From the NCBI GenBank assembly GCA_031262365.1, contig JAISHW010000040.1, positions 1-41,199 of the forward strand: a stretch of 41,199 nucleotides of DNA. Reading direction: 5' to 3'. Shown here piece by piece: positions 26,313-34,767 of this stretch. The translations under genes and the position numbers were made by a program. Source of the stretch: Lentimicrobiaceae bacterium. GTDB taxonomy: Bacteria; Bacteroidota; Bacteroidia; Bacteroidales; F082. The notes under the pieces are model-generated. The model did not search any database, was not told the DNA's origin, and saw only the letters and a program-made list of their open reading frames with translations. Each line of letters begins with the position of its first letter. Positions within the stretch are counted from its first letter, which is position 1.

Positions 26313-26992
26313 TGATCGGTTTCAGCGTACCAATTTTTGCCCTTGCGTGTGATTTTGCAATTTTTTTCCTTGATTTTTTCTACACACCAACCGACAACAT
26401 CGGCAACTTCGAGTGCTAAATTTCTCTTCATTCGTTCTGCGCCTAAAGGAGTGGTATGAATTTTACTTGTATTTTCAAGCAAACGATATCGGCTGATGCT
26501 AGCATCTTTTTTATCAAATTCTTTCAAATAATACGTTCCGTCTGCACTTAGCGCAAATCCATTCGCTTTTAACACGCCGATTGACTTTTCATTATCATGA
26601 TCAGGGTTCACAATAATTCTACTTGCACCAAGCGAAACGACTTTTTCGGTCAATAGCTTTATAATGGTTTTCCCGTAGCCTTTTCCCAAATAGTTTTCTT
26701 CGCCAATTAAATAATCTAATGAGTAAACTGCATTAGGGGCAGTTACATCATACCAATCTTCCAGATTATTAGTGTCGAAACAGTCATAATATTGACAAAA
26801 TCCTATAGGTTTCTCTTGAACAAACACCATAAAATGATTTAGCCACGAAAAAGCGTCCTTTCTCTTGCAGATTTCATCAATCCATTCGTTTATAGGTGAG
26901 AACCACGTTTTTATATACGGCTTCATAAGCCATTTTTCAATTAGTTCAATATCCGTATCTTCTATCGGACGAAAAATTATTTGCTTATTCAT
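26240..26992 (-). CDS. GNAT acetyltransferase fused to DUF3781
   Basis: A 250-residue protein. Residues ~1-165 are a GNAT domain of the AAC(6')-like kind: IIFRPIEDTDIELIEKWL, PIGFCQYYDC, YSLDYLIGEENYLGKGYGKTIIKLL (acetyl-CoA loop GKGYGKT) and SIGVLKANGF. Residues ~174-250 are DUF3781: KIHTTPLGAERMKRNLALEVADVVGWCVEKI and ITRKGKNWYAETDHCIITINAHNYTIITAHK in successive blocks. DUF3781 has no known function. The GNAT half resembles aminoglycoside 6'-acetyltransferases, but activity on any drug cannot be inferred. The 3' end overlaps the RhuM relic ORF by 73 bases in another frame. It sits at the right edge of the island. Confidence 0.8.
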   Translation of the reverse strand: MNKQIIFRPIEDTDIELIEKWLMKPYIKTWFSPINEWIDEICKRKDAFSWLNHFMVFVQEKPIGFCQYYDCFDTNNLEDWYDVTAPNAVYSLDYLIGEENYLGKGYGKTIIKLLTEKVVSLGASRIIVNPDHDNEKSIGVLKANGFALSADGTYYLKEFDKKDASISRYRLLENTSKIHTTPLGAERMKRNLALEVADVVGWCVEKIKEKNCKITRKGKNWYAETDHCIITINAHNYTIITAHKTKRKMR

Positions 26993-27215
26993 AGCTCACG
27001 CGCGCTATCGGCATTTTATGGTTTTTCGCTGGTTGCCGAGATGAAAACTTATTAGAATATTGAAACAGCTAAGAGCGACTAAGGATTTGTTCAAGTAAAG
27101 ACTCGAAGAAATTGCTAACTTCTTGATGAAACCACGCTATAAACCTGATTTTGATGTTTTTAAAATTTATCCTTAAATAATTTCTATCGAACTCGGGATA
27201 AATATCGTATTTTCA
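26993..27215. other. Intergenic region at the right island boundary
   Basis: About 220 bases between the GNAT gene start and the ileS stop. No gene was found. The only structure seen is the weak hairpin at 27165-27203. Confidence 0.5.
27165..27203 (-). terminator. Weak candidate terminator downstream of ileS
   Basis: ATTTATCC (27165-27172) pairs with GGATAAAT (27196-27203) across a 23-base loop, followed on the minus strand by TTTAAAAAC. The loop is long and the stem is AT-rich. Confidence 0.3.
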
Positions 27216-30200
27216 TCAGTTATGTGCTTTTGTTACCGTTAAACGCACTTTAACTGTTTCTGTTAGCTCTTGCTCGGAGGCTTTTTCATCGTTAAGGTTG
27301 TCAACAACAACAATTTTCGCCAATGTTTCCGAACAAATATAATCGCTGAATGTTTCAACGGCTGTTTTTATTTGTTCGTTCTTTTCAATGGTCAAAACGA
27401 TGCGATCTGTAACCTCAAACGCCAAATCTTTACGCATATTTTGAACGCGATTGACGATTTCACGCGCGATGCCTTCGTTTGCCAACGTCTCGTTGATTGT
27501 CATATCCAAAGCAACCGTCAGATTGTCTTGTGTTGTTACAGCCCAACCCGGAATATCTTGCGTTGTGATTTCGGCATCGGCAAGATTCATTTCGACCGCC
27601 TGACCTTCTATTTCTAAGTTGAGTACTTCTGTTTGTTCGTACAATCTGATTTGATCTTGTGTCAGCGTTTCAAAGGTTTGTGCTATTTGTTTCATCAGTT
27701 TGCCGTAACGAGGACCTAACGTTTTAAAATTCGGTTTGATTTTTTTTACCAAAACATTGTTGTCGTCCGAAAGGTATTCGATTTCTTTCACGTTTACTTC
27801 CGACAGAATAAGGTTTTCTACTTTCTGAAGTTGTTTTTTCATTTCATCGGAAGCAACCGGAATCATGATTTTTGCTAAGGGTTGGCGCACGCGAATGTTT
27901 GCTTTTTTGCGCAACGAGAGTACCATTGAGGCAATTTTTTGTGCCATTTGCATGCGTTCTTCCAATGCTTTATCGATAAAATCTTGGTTTGCTTTCGGAA
28001 AATCGGTCAGATGAACCGACTCAACAGCAAAACGACCCGAAACTTGATTCAAATCGAGGAATAGTTTTTCGGCAAAGAATGGTGCAATAGGCGAAATCAG
28101 TTGCGCAATCGTTTCCAAACAAATATACAGCGTTTGATAAGCCGAAATTTTATCGGTCGAATAAATTCCTTTCCAAAAACGGCGGCGCGACAACCGGACA
28201 TACCAATTGCTAAGATGTTCGTCGATAAATTCTTGTATTGCGCGTCCTGCACGAGTTGGCTCATAATTTTTCAGTGCATTGTCGACATAAATGATAAGCG
28301 AATGCAGTTCGGAAAGAATCCATTGGTCGATTTCGGCGCGCTCTTTGAACGGAATTTCGGCTTCGGCATATTTGAATCCGTCGATATTCGCGTAAAGCGC
28401 AAAAAACGTATATGTATTGTATAATGTTCCGAAAAATTTACGGCGGACTTCGTCAACACCGCTCTCATCAAATTTCAGGTTGTCCCAAGGTTGCGAATTG
28501 GTAATCATATACCAACGTGTTGCATCGGGACCATATTTTTCGATTGTCATAAATGGGTCAACTCCGTTTCCCAGACGTTTCGACATTTTATTTCCGTTTT
28601 TATCTAAAACTAATCCGTTCGAAATCACGTTTTTAAAAGAAATGGTATCGAAAACCATTGTTGAAATTGCATGCAAGGTAAAAAACCAACCACGTGTTTG
28701 GTCAACGCCTTCGGCAATAAAATCGGCAGGGAAAATCGATTTGTTTTTAACAAATCCTTCTTCTCCCATGTAATGATATTGTGCATACGGCATGGATCCC
28801 GAATCGAACCAAACATCGATAAGATCGGTTTCGCGTGTCATTTTTTCACCTTTCGACGATACCAAAAAGACATTGTCAATATACGGACGGTGTAAATCGA
28901 ATTTCGTATAATCATCTGATTTATATGGATTTTCTTTCATAAAACCAACTTCGATTGCTTTGTCAATTTCCAAACTCAATTGTGCAACGCTGGCGATACA
29001 AATTTCCTCTGAGCCGTCTTCGGTACGCCAAATCGGAAGCGGGGTTCCCCAATAGCGTGAACGCGACAAATTCCAATCGACTAAATTTTCGAGCCAGTTT
29101 CCAAAACGCCCTGTTCCGGTTGCTTCGGGTTTCCAGTTAATGGTTTTGTTTAATTCGATTAAACGGTCTTTAACTGCCGTTGTGCGAATAAACCAACTGT
29201 CGAGCGGATAGTATAAAATCGGTTTATCGGTTCGCCAGCAATGCGGATAATTGTGGGTGTGTTTTTCGATTTTAAAAACTTTGTTTTCTGTCTTCAACAT
29301 GACGGCGATATCCACGTCGACACTTGGGTCTTTTTCTGTTTTTTCGACATCAAAAGCGTTTTTCACATAACTTCCGGCAAAATCTTTATAAAGTTCAACG
29401 TTGACGGATTGCTTTACAAAATCTGGATCAAGATCTTCGATTCGGAAAAATTTTCCGGTACGATCGACCAGAGGCTGACGTTTTCCCTCTTTATCAATCA
29501 CTTGAAGCGGTACAATTCCTGATTGTTTGGCTACGCGGTCGTCGTCCGATCCAAAAGTTGGCGCGATGTGCACAATTCCTGTTCCATCTTCGGTTGTTAC
29601 AAAATCACCTGTGATGACACAAAATGCATTTTTGCCCGGATTAACCCAAGGAATCAATTGCTCATAATCAAGTCCTTTCAAATCAGCACCTTTACATGTT
29701 CCTAAAATACTGAAAGGAATATCTTTGTCGCCGTGTTTGTAATCCGCAAACGGTAATTCAGCATTTTTTTCAGGAAAATAGTTATTCAACAATGGTTTAG
29801 CAAGAATCACGTGTGTCGGAACACCGCTATACGGATTAAACGTTTTTACTAAAACATATTCGATGTTTGGTCCTACACAAAGTGCGGTATTCGAGGGCAA
29901 TGTCCAAGGTGTTGTTGTCCATGCAAGTATTTGTACATCTGCAAAGTCGATATTTACATTCGTAAAAGGCAATTTTTTGTGTTTCGGTTGTATTGCTTTC
30001 AGTCGGAACATCGCGATACAGGTGGTGTCTTTTACATCGCGATAGCTTCCTGGCATGTTCAGTTCGTGCGAACTCAATCCGGTTCCGGCAGCAGGTGAAT
30101 AAGGCTGTATCGTATAACCTTTATACAACAATCCTTTTTTATACATTTCGGACAACAAAAACCAAAGCGTTTCGATGTATGCGTTTTCGAATGTGATATA

Positions 30201-30647
30201 CGGATTTTCGAGATCAACCCAATAACCCATTTTTCGTGTCAGCTCGTCCCATAGATTTTTGTGTTTCATGACTTCTTCGCGACAAGCTTTGTTATAATCG
30301 TCGACACTAATTTTCACGCCGATATCTTCTTTCGTAATGCCCAAGTTTTTTTCTACGTTAAGCTCAACCGGCAATCCGTGCGTATCCCAGCCTCCTTTGC
30401 GTTCGACATATTTTCCTTTCAACGTTTGGTAACGGCAAAAAAGATCTTTAATAGTTCGCGACATAACATGATGGATTCCCGGAACACCATTTGCCGAAGG
30501 AGGTCCTTCGAAAAAAACAAACGGATCGTTTCCTCGACGAATATCTAAACTTTTTTTAAAAATATCATTTTTTTCCCAAAAAACACGAATTTCCTCGCCT
30601 ATTGCGGTGAGATCCAATTGTTTGTATTCGTTGTATTGAACTTTCAT
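27216..30647 (-). CDS. ileS: Isoleucyl-tRNA synthetase
   Basis: A class I synthetase. The HIGH motif appears as GIHH at residues 57-60 (GPPSANGVPGIHHV). The KMSKS loop is KMSKR starting at Lys687, after NGLVLDKNG. An editing CP1 domain includes TTTPWTLPSNTALCVGP. The C-terminal end lacks the four-Cys zinc finger of the E. coli type, so it fits the eukaryote-like class of IleRS standard in Bacteroidota, a class often less sensitive to mupirocin (class-level knowledge only). The start was set at the Met before KVQYNEYKQ: a longer reading from 30725 would run through the promoter box at 30692-30699. Its usual downstream neighbour, the dksA-like gene, is now about 10 kb away. Confidence 0.96.
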   Translation of the reverse strand: MKVQYNEYKQLDLTAIGEEIRVFWEKNDIFKKSLDIRRGNDPFVFFEGPPSANGVPGIHHVMSRTIKDLFCRYQTLKGKYVERKGGWDTHGLPVELNVEKNLGITKEDIGVKISVDDYNKACREEVMKHKNLWDELTRKMGYWVDLENPYITFENAYIETLWFLLSEMYKKGLLYKGYTIQPYSPAAGTGLSSHELNMPGSYRDVKDTTCIAMFRLKAIQPKHKKLPFTNVNIDFADVQILAWTTTPWTLPSNTALCVGPNIEYVLVKTFNPYSGVPTHVILAKPLLNNYFPEKNAELPFADYKHGDKDIPFSILGTCKGADLKGLDYEQLIPWVNPGKNAFCVITGDFVTTEDGTGIVHIAPTFGSDDDRVAKQSGIVPLQVIDKEGKRQPLVDRTGKFFRIEDLDPDFVKQSVNVELYKDFAGSYVKNAFDVEKTEKDPSVDVDIAVMLKTENKVFKIEKHTHNYPHCWRTDKPILYYPLDSWFIRTTAVKDRLIELNKTINWKPEATGTGRFGNWLENLVDWNLSRSRYWGTPLPIWRTEDGSEEICIASVAQLSLEIDKAIEVGFMKENPYKSDDYTKFDLHRPYIDNVFLVSSKGEKMTRETDLIDVWFDSGSMPYAQYHYMGEEGFVKNKSIFPADFIAEGVDQTRGWFFTLHAISTMVFDTISFKNVISNGLVLDKNGNKMSKRLGNGVDPFMTIEKYGPDATRWYMITNSQPWDNLKFDESGVDEVRRKFFGTLYNTYTFFALYANIDGFKYAEAEIPFKERAEIDQWILSELHSLIIYVDNALKNYEPTRAGRAIQEFIDEHLSNWYVRLSRRRFWKGIYSTDKISAYQTLYICLETIAQLISPIAPFFAEKLFLDLNQVSGRFAVESVHLTDFPKANQDFIDKALEERMQMAQKIASMVLSLRKKANIRVRQPLAKIMIPVASDEMKKQLQKVENLILSEVNVKEIEYLSDDNNVLVKKIKPNFKTLGPRYGKLMKQIAQTFETLTQDQIRLYEQTEVLNLEIEGQAVEMNLADAEITTQDIPGWAVTTQDNLTVALDMTINETLANEGIAREIVNRVQNMRKDLAFEVTDRIVLTIEKNEQIKTAVETFSDYICSETLAKIVVVDNLNDEKASEQELTETVKVRLTVTKAHN

Positions 30648-30691
30648 AAAAGCGTGAAATAAGTTGTAAAACAGGGTTTTAAAAGTGGCTG

Positions 30692-30699
30692 CAAAAGTA
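30692..30699 (-). promoter_or_regulatory. Promoter -7 element for ileS
   Basis: The minus strand reads TACTTTTG (TAnnTTTG type), 44 bases before the ATG at 30647. It lies inside the longer ORF reading and so supports the later start. The -33 element is weak. Confidence 0.5.
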
Positions 30700-30725
30700 G
30701 TAAAAATTGTCCATTCTGCTACCAC

Positions 30726-31044
30726 AGCACTTCAAGCACATTTGAATTTTAACATCTTGATATAGGAATTTGTGTGTTGTAGAGTGGATGCCACTCTTCA
30801 ATAGCATGACGATGGAAGATGTCCATTCAGACATGATTCGAAATTCGCTAAATATAATTCATTGATTATTAATACTGTATAAAAACGTGTTTTTAAAGCC
30901 TTTTTTCAAAAATTTGATAGCAAGCTTTAAAATCGTAGCAAGATCGCTTAAATCGCTTCAAATAGACAAATTAAATAGTTTTCGGTGAAATTAAATTAGT
31001 GTTAAAAAAACTCGATTATTCATAATGATTAGATTTACAGTCGA
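30726..31044. other. Intergenic region between ileS and the methyltransferase
   Basis: About 320 bases without a gene. Two small hairpins are visible: GAGTGG/CCACTC (30782-30796, 3-base loop) and ATGGA/TCCAT (30812-30826, 5-base loop). The rest is A+T-rich. No DnaA-box cluster was recognised despite the nearby parS-like sites. Confidence 0.5.
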
Positions 31045-31941
31045 TTAACTGCTTTTCGAGAAAATATAGATCAAACTTGAATACTCTCCTGTTCGTTTTG
31101 CGTTGAAATTCGATCTCAATCCATTAATAAACGCTTTTGGATAAGCTAGTTTACTTTTTTTATGTTGCTCGCTCAACAAAGACACATAAAAAGCATCCCA
31201 TTTCATTGGTACAATTTTTTCGAGTCGAATCGAATTGTTCGAAATAACATTGACAATCGTTTCACGATCGAAATGATAAAGGTGTCTCGGCACATCATAA
31301 GCCGCCCAATAACTTTTGTAATGTTGCGCATCCCATGATTTAAAATTCGGAAGCGCGATAACAAGTCGTCCGTTCGGTTTCAATAAACGGTATAAATTTT
31401 CGATCTGCGAATGCAGGTCGGCTACATGTTCCAACACATGCCACATCGTAATCAAGTCGAAAGATTGGTCTCCGAGTTCCAAAATCTGATCCGGTAATAA
31501 AATCTGTTTTCCAATTTTTTTCTCGGCAATTTTTCGCGCACTATCGGCAACTTCTATACCCGAAACATCCCAACCTTTTTCTTGAGTGTAAAATAAAAAA
31601 TCACCAATGCCGCAACCAATATCTAGATGATGACCTGTGTTTTTATTCTTTACTGCAACTTTATATTTCAACTTCGTATTTCGTTTTTTTACCGCATTAA
31701 AAAGTGTTGCTGTAAAACTTTTTTTCGCATCTTGATGACTCAAATAATTTTCCGACTGATAATATGCTCCTATACAATCCTGGGTTGGTTTCGGACTTGT
31801 AAAAAGCAATCCACAAGAGTTGCATTTGAGAATCTGAAAATCTTCAAAAGTTAAAAAATAATCTTTCAGATTAAGTTCTTTTTCCAAGTCATTTTGATTA
31901 CACCAAGGGCAATTTTTTAAATCTATTTTTTTTTGTTCCAC
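31045..31941 (-). CDS. SAM-dependent methyltransferase with N-terminal zinc ribbon
   Basis: A 298-residue protein. The N-terminal zinc ribbon has Cys pairs CPWC and CNSC (~11-43), with LLFTSPKPT following. The class I Rossmann methyltransferase core has motif I LDIGCGIGDFLFY, acidic GIEVADSAR, FDLITMWHVLEH and LKPNGRLVIALPN. The family (Methyltransf_23-like with ribbon) often acts on sugars or lipids of the envelope, but the substrate here is unknown. The only plausible start is GTG at 31941, which lies inside the parS-like palindrome 31934-31949. It follows mnmG after 14 bases on the same strand. Confidence 0.85.
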   Translation of the reverse strand: MEQKKIDLKNCPWCNQNDLEKELNLKDYFLTFEDFQILKCNSCGLLFTSPKPTQDCIGAYYQSENYLSHQDAKKSFTATLFNAVKKRNTKLKYKVAVKNKNTGHHLDIGCGIGDFLFYTQEKGWDVSGIEVADSARKIAEKKIGKQILLPDQILELGDQSFDLITMWHVLEHVADLHSQIENLYRLLKPNGRLVIALPNFKSWDAQHYKSYWAAYDVPRHLYHFDRETIVNVISNNSIRLEKIVPMKWDAFYVSLLSEQHKKSKLAYPKAFINGLRSNFNAKRTGEYSSLIYIFSKSS

Positions 31942-31949
31942 GTGAAACC
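31934..31949. promoter_or_regulatory. parS-like ParB-binding site 1
   Basis: TGTTCCACGTGAAACC matches the conserved parS consensus TGTTNCACGTGAAACA at all but the last base. It contains the start codon of the methyltransferase gene and lies 7 bases after the mnmG stop. Confidence 0.75.
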
Positions 31950-31955
31950 CTCCAT

Positions 31956-33830
31956 TTATCTTCCTAAAAATACGGCTAATACAGAAATATCTGATGGTGA
32001 AACGCCGCTAATACGACTTGCTTGCCCCAGTGTCTGCGGTTTGATTTTCGACAATTTTTCGCGTGCTTCATACGACAAAGATTTGAGTTGATGATAATCA
32101 AAATCAGGACTCAATTTAATGTGCTCCAAACGATTTAATTTCTCGGCAATATCATTTTCTTTCTGAATATAGCCTTCATATTTAACCGTAATTTCTGCTG
32201 ATTTTACAATTTCTCTATCAAAGTAATTATCGAAATCGAACTGCGATTTTAACTCCGGAATGTGTTCAATTAATCCCTCTAATGTGATTTGAGGGCGAAG
32301 CAAAATAGATGCAATTTTCACTTTTTGCGTCAACTCCGAAGTGCCGTTTTGAACTAAAAATGCGTTGACGCTTTCTGGATCGATACTCTTTTTCCTTAGA
32401 AAATCTATCAACGATTCTACACGCTGTTTTTTATCTAAAAACTTGTCATAACGTTCTTGCGTAGCTAAACCAATTCGATACGCTTTTTCGGTTAAGCGCA
32501 AATCGGCATTATCTTGTCGTAATAAAATTCGATGCTCTGCCCTGCTTGTGAACATACGATAAGGCTCGTCAATACTTTTTGTGATTAAATCGTCGATAAG
32601 CACTCCAATATACGCTTCTGCCCGCGATAAGATAAACGGATCTTTATCATTAGTTTTTAAATGGGCGTTTATACCCGCCATCAGTCCTTGCGCTCCAGCC
32701 TCTTCGTATCCGGTTGTTCCATTAATTTGTCCGGCAAAAAACAGCCCATTGATCTTTTTTGTTTCTAATGTATGCGTTAACTGATCAGGCGGAAAATAAT
32801 CATACTCGATTGCGTATCCCGGTTTGAAAATTTTGGCATTTTCAAAGCCTTCTATTTGTCGCAACGCTTCCACTTGAATGGTGTCGGGAAGTGACGAACT
32901 GAATCCGTTCAAGTAAAATTCGATTGTGTTCCATCCTTCAGGTTCTAAAAAAAGCTGATGCGAATTTTTATCGGAAAAGCGTTCTATTTTATCTTCGATA
33001 CTCGGACAATAACGCGGACCTATTCCCTTGATTCGTCCGGCAAACATCGGCGAAAGATGGAATCCTTTTCGAAGTGTTTCATGTACTTTAAAACTTGTAT
33101 AAGCTAAATAACAACTTCGTTGTTGTTTTAAAACAGGTGCTTTCAAATACGAAAATCCCAAAATTTCGTCATCGCCTTTTTGCTCAATTAGGCGTGAAAA
33201 ATCAATTGTCCGTCCATCAATTCTGACAGGTGTTCCGGTTTTCATTCGTTTTACTTCGAAGCCATTTTCTGCTAATTGTTCTGAAATTCCACTACTCGAA
33301 GCGTCGCCCATTCGACCTCCCGAAAATGATTTTTCGCCAATATGAATCATGCCATTTAGGAACGTCCCATTCGTCAAAATAACCGATTTTGCTTCTATTT
33401 CGACACCCATAGCGGTTTTAATCCCGACTATTTTATCACCATTAATTTTTAATGATACAACGGTGTCTTGCCAAAAATCTAAATTTGAAATTTGCTCTAA
33501 AACATTTCGCCACGCGATCGAAAAAAGCGTTTTGTCGCTTTGCACACGCGGGCTCCACATGGCAGGACCTTTTGATTTGTTAAGCATTCTGAATTGGATC
33601 ATTGTTTTGTCGGAAACCAATCCGGAATATCCGCCCAAAGCATCGATTTCGCGAACAATTTGCCCTTTTGCAATGCCTCCCATAGCCGGATTACACGACA
33701 TTTGTGCTAACGTTTGGATATTCATCGTAACAAGCAATACTTTGCTGCCTAAATTTGCTGCAGCTGCCGCAGCTTCGCAGCCGGCATGACCACCTCCAAC
33801 AACAATAACATCATATTTATTGAAAATCAT
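31956..33830 (-). CDS. mnmG: tRNA uridine-5-carboxymethylaminomethyl modification enzyme MnmG
   Basis: A 624-residue FAD enzyme. The dinucleotide fold [14 protein letters not shown] is at the N-terminus, followed by [52 protein letters not shown] and [16 protein letters not shown], all hallmarks of MnmG/GidA. The C-terminal helical domain binds MnmE and tRNA. With MnmE it adds the carboxymethylaminomethyl group at C5 of U34; MnmA (13299-14360) thiolates C2 of the same base. It is flanked on both sides by parS-like sites. Confidence 0.97.
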   Translation of the reverse strand: MIFNKYDVIVVGGGHAGCEAAAAAANLGSKVLLVTMNIQTLAQMSCNPAMGGIAKGQIVREIDALGGYSGLVSDKTMIQFRMLNKSKGPAMWSPRVQSDKTLFSIAWRNVLEQISNLDFWQDTVVSLKINGDKIVGIKTAMGVEIEAKSVILTNGTFLNGMIHIGEKSFSGGRMGDASSSGISEQLAENGFEVKRMKTGTPVRIDGRTIDFSRLIEQKGDDEILGFSYLKAPVLKQQRSCYLAYTSFKVHETLRKGFHLSPMFAGRIKGIGPRYCPSIEDKIERFSDKNSHQLFLEPEGWNTIEFYLNGFSSSLPDTIQVEALRQIEGFENAKIFKPGYAIEYDYFPPDQLTHTLETKKINGLFFAGQINGTTGYEEAGAQGLMAGINAHLKTNDKDPFILSRAEAYIGVLIDDLITKSIDEPYRMFTSRAEHRILLRQDNADLRLTEKAYRIGLATQERYDKFLDKKQRVESLIDFLRKKSIDPESVNAFLVQNGTSELTQKVKIASILLRPQITLEGLIEHIPELKSQFDFDNYFDREIVKSAEITVKYEGYIQKENDIAEKLNRLEHIKLSPDFDYHQLKSLSYEAREKLSKIKPQTLGQASRISGVSPSDISVLAVFLGR

Positions 33831-33838
33831 ATCCTGAT

Positions 33839-33854
33839 AGTTTCACGTGAAACC
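33839..33854. promoter_or_regulatory. parS-like ParB-binding site 2
   Basis: AGTTTCACGTGAAACC contains the perfect 14-base palindrome GTTTCACGTGAAAC, the core of parS. It lies between the ybeY stop and the mnmG start, 1.9 kb from the first site. Confidence 0.8.
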
Positions 33855-33866
33855 AAAATATAAATA

Positions 33867-34298
33867 TCAGATTTTTAGAACAGAAGGACGCAAAAATAAG
33901 CATTTTTCTTCTTCGTTTCGCATTTGAAGTTCTTCTGCCGGTGTTTTGTCTTTAAAACCAATCAGATGCAAAACACCATGCGCCATCACACAATGAAGTT
34001 CGTCATGAAATGATCTCTGAAATTGGATAGCATTATCTTTTATCCGATCCAAACTAATATATATTTCACCCGAAATAATTGTGTCGCTTTCTGTTGTCGG
34101 AAAGGTAATGACATCGGTATAATAATCGTGTTCGAGATATGTTTTGTTAATCTCGAGCAGGTAGTCATCGCTACAAAATAAAAAAAAGACTTGACCAGTC
34201 TTTTTCTTATAAAAAGTAATTATCGAATCAATCCACGCTTTAAGTGCTTCTAAATTAAATTCGATTACTGATACATTATGACCTTGAATTTGAATCAT
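33867..34298 (-). CDS. ybeY: Endoribonuclease YbeY (rRNA maturation)
   Basis: A 143-residue protein with the metal site MAHGVLHLIGFKDKT. Two His of the H-x3-H-x5-H motif are present, but the third position is Lys instead of His, a variant I associate with Bacteroidota members. Upstream, DYYTDVITFPT and ISGEIYISLDRI fit the family. It processes the 16S rRNA 3' end and takes part in ribosome quality control. Its start overlaps the preceding small gene by 23 bases, so it belongs to the DUF4175-hypothetical-ybeY transcript, with mnmG 36 bases further on. Confidence 0.9.
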   Translation of the reverse strand: MIQIQGHNVSVIEFNLEALKAWIDSIITFYKKKTGQVFFLFCSDDYLLEINKTYLEHDYYTDVITFPTTESDTIISGEIYISLDRIKDNAIQFQRSFHDELHCVMAHGVLHLIGFKDKTPAEELQMRNEEEKCLFLRPSVLKI

Positions 34299-34767
34299 AG
34301 GATATTTTTACTTTGAATGATTCTTTTTGATGGTATTTCGAAAGTAATTGGTTACGCGATTTTACCGTTTCGCCAAAAACACTTTTTGTTTCGAAAAGCA
34401 AATCGATAGCGGAATTTACTTCGTCAAATTCTATTGTTTCGGACAAAAGCACAATTTTAACCGTTCTTTCGTCTGTCGAATTATTTATAATAAACTCTTT
34501 TACAGCAAAATACATTTCTTCGTTTAATAAAAAGGTCAACGTTAGTCCTTCGTGTTGCACTTGAATATCAACGGCAATGCTTTCGCGTTGTCCAAGTTGA
34601 CTAAGTAAATTGCAAAACTCTACTGCACAAGAAGTTATGATTCCTTCTGAAGATTCATTTACGCCTAACGTTTCGAAACACGAGTCAAGAAAAAATTCCA
34701 ACTGGTTTATTGTTGTCGCTTTTTGCGTTCCAAAATTTATCTTGCCTGTCAGTTTATTTTGATTCAT
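34276..34767 (-). CDS. Conserved hypothetical protein between DUF4175 gene and ybeY
   Basis: A 163-residue soluble protein with no signal peptide or membrane helix. I do not recognise a family firmly. The arrangement (helix around EGIITSCAVEFCNLLSQLG, then the strand pair IAVDIQVQHEGLTLTFLLNEE) faintly recalls the GHKL ATPase fold of anti-sigma kinases, but no clear N-box or G-box is visible. The start overlaps the DUF4175 stop by 14 bases and its end overlaps ybeY by 23, so it is tightly coupled to both. This suggests a role linked to that conserved cluster. Confidence 0.7.
   Translation of the reverse strand: MNQNKLTGKINFGTQKATTINQLEFFLDSCFETLGVNESSEGIITSCAVEFCNLLSQLGQRESIAVDIQVQHEGLTLTFLLNEEMYFAVKEFIINNSTDERTVKIVLLSETIEFDEVNSAIDLLFETKSVFGETVKSRNQLLSKYHQKESFKVKISYDSNSRS

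Larger units (their letters stand above)
17374..27215. mobile_element. Accessory island inserted between ileS and the dksA-lspA pair
   Basis: The region holds a recombinase, TIR-like, glycosyltransferase, nuclease-STAND, RhuM relic and GNAT-DUF3781 genes. It lies between genes that are normally contiguous in Bacteroidota (ileS, dksA-like, lspA, all on the minus strand here). From about 18.65 to 25.7 kb the DNA is visibly richer in A and T, using AGA and ATA codons where the flanks use CGC and ATC. Neither a tRNA target nor flanking direct att repeats were seen. Confidence 0.7.

Noticed and set aside
27216-30725. Longer ileS reading with 26 extra N-terminal residues
   Set aside because: The extra residues cover a TACTTTTG promoter element and lack similarity to IleRS N-termini.
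34276-34767. Anti-sigma-type kinase (GHKL ATPase)
   Set aside because: The resemblance is faint and no N-box or G-box is visible, so it is left as hypothetical.
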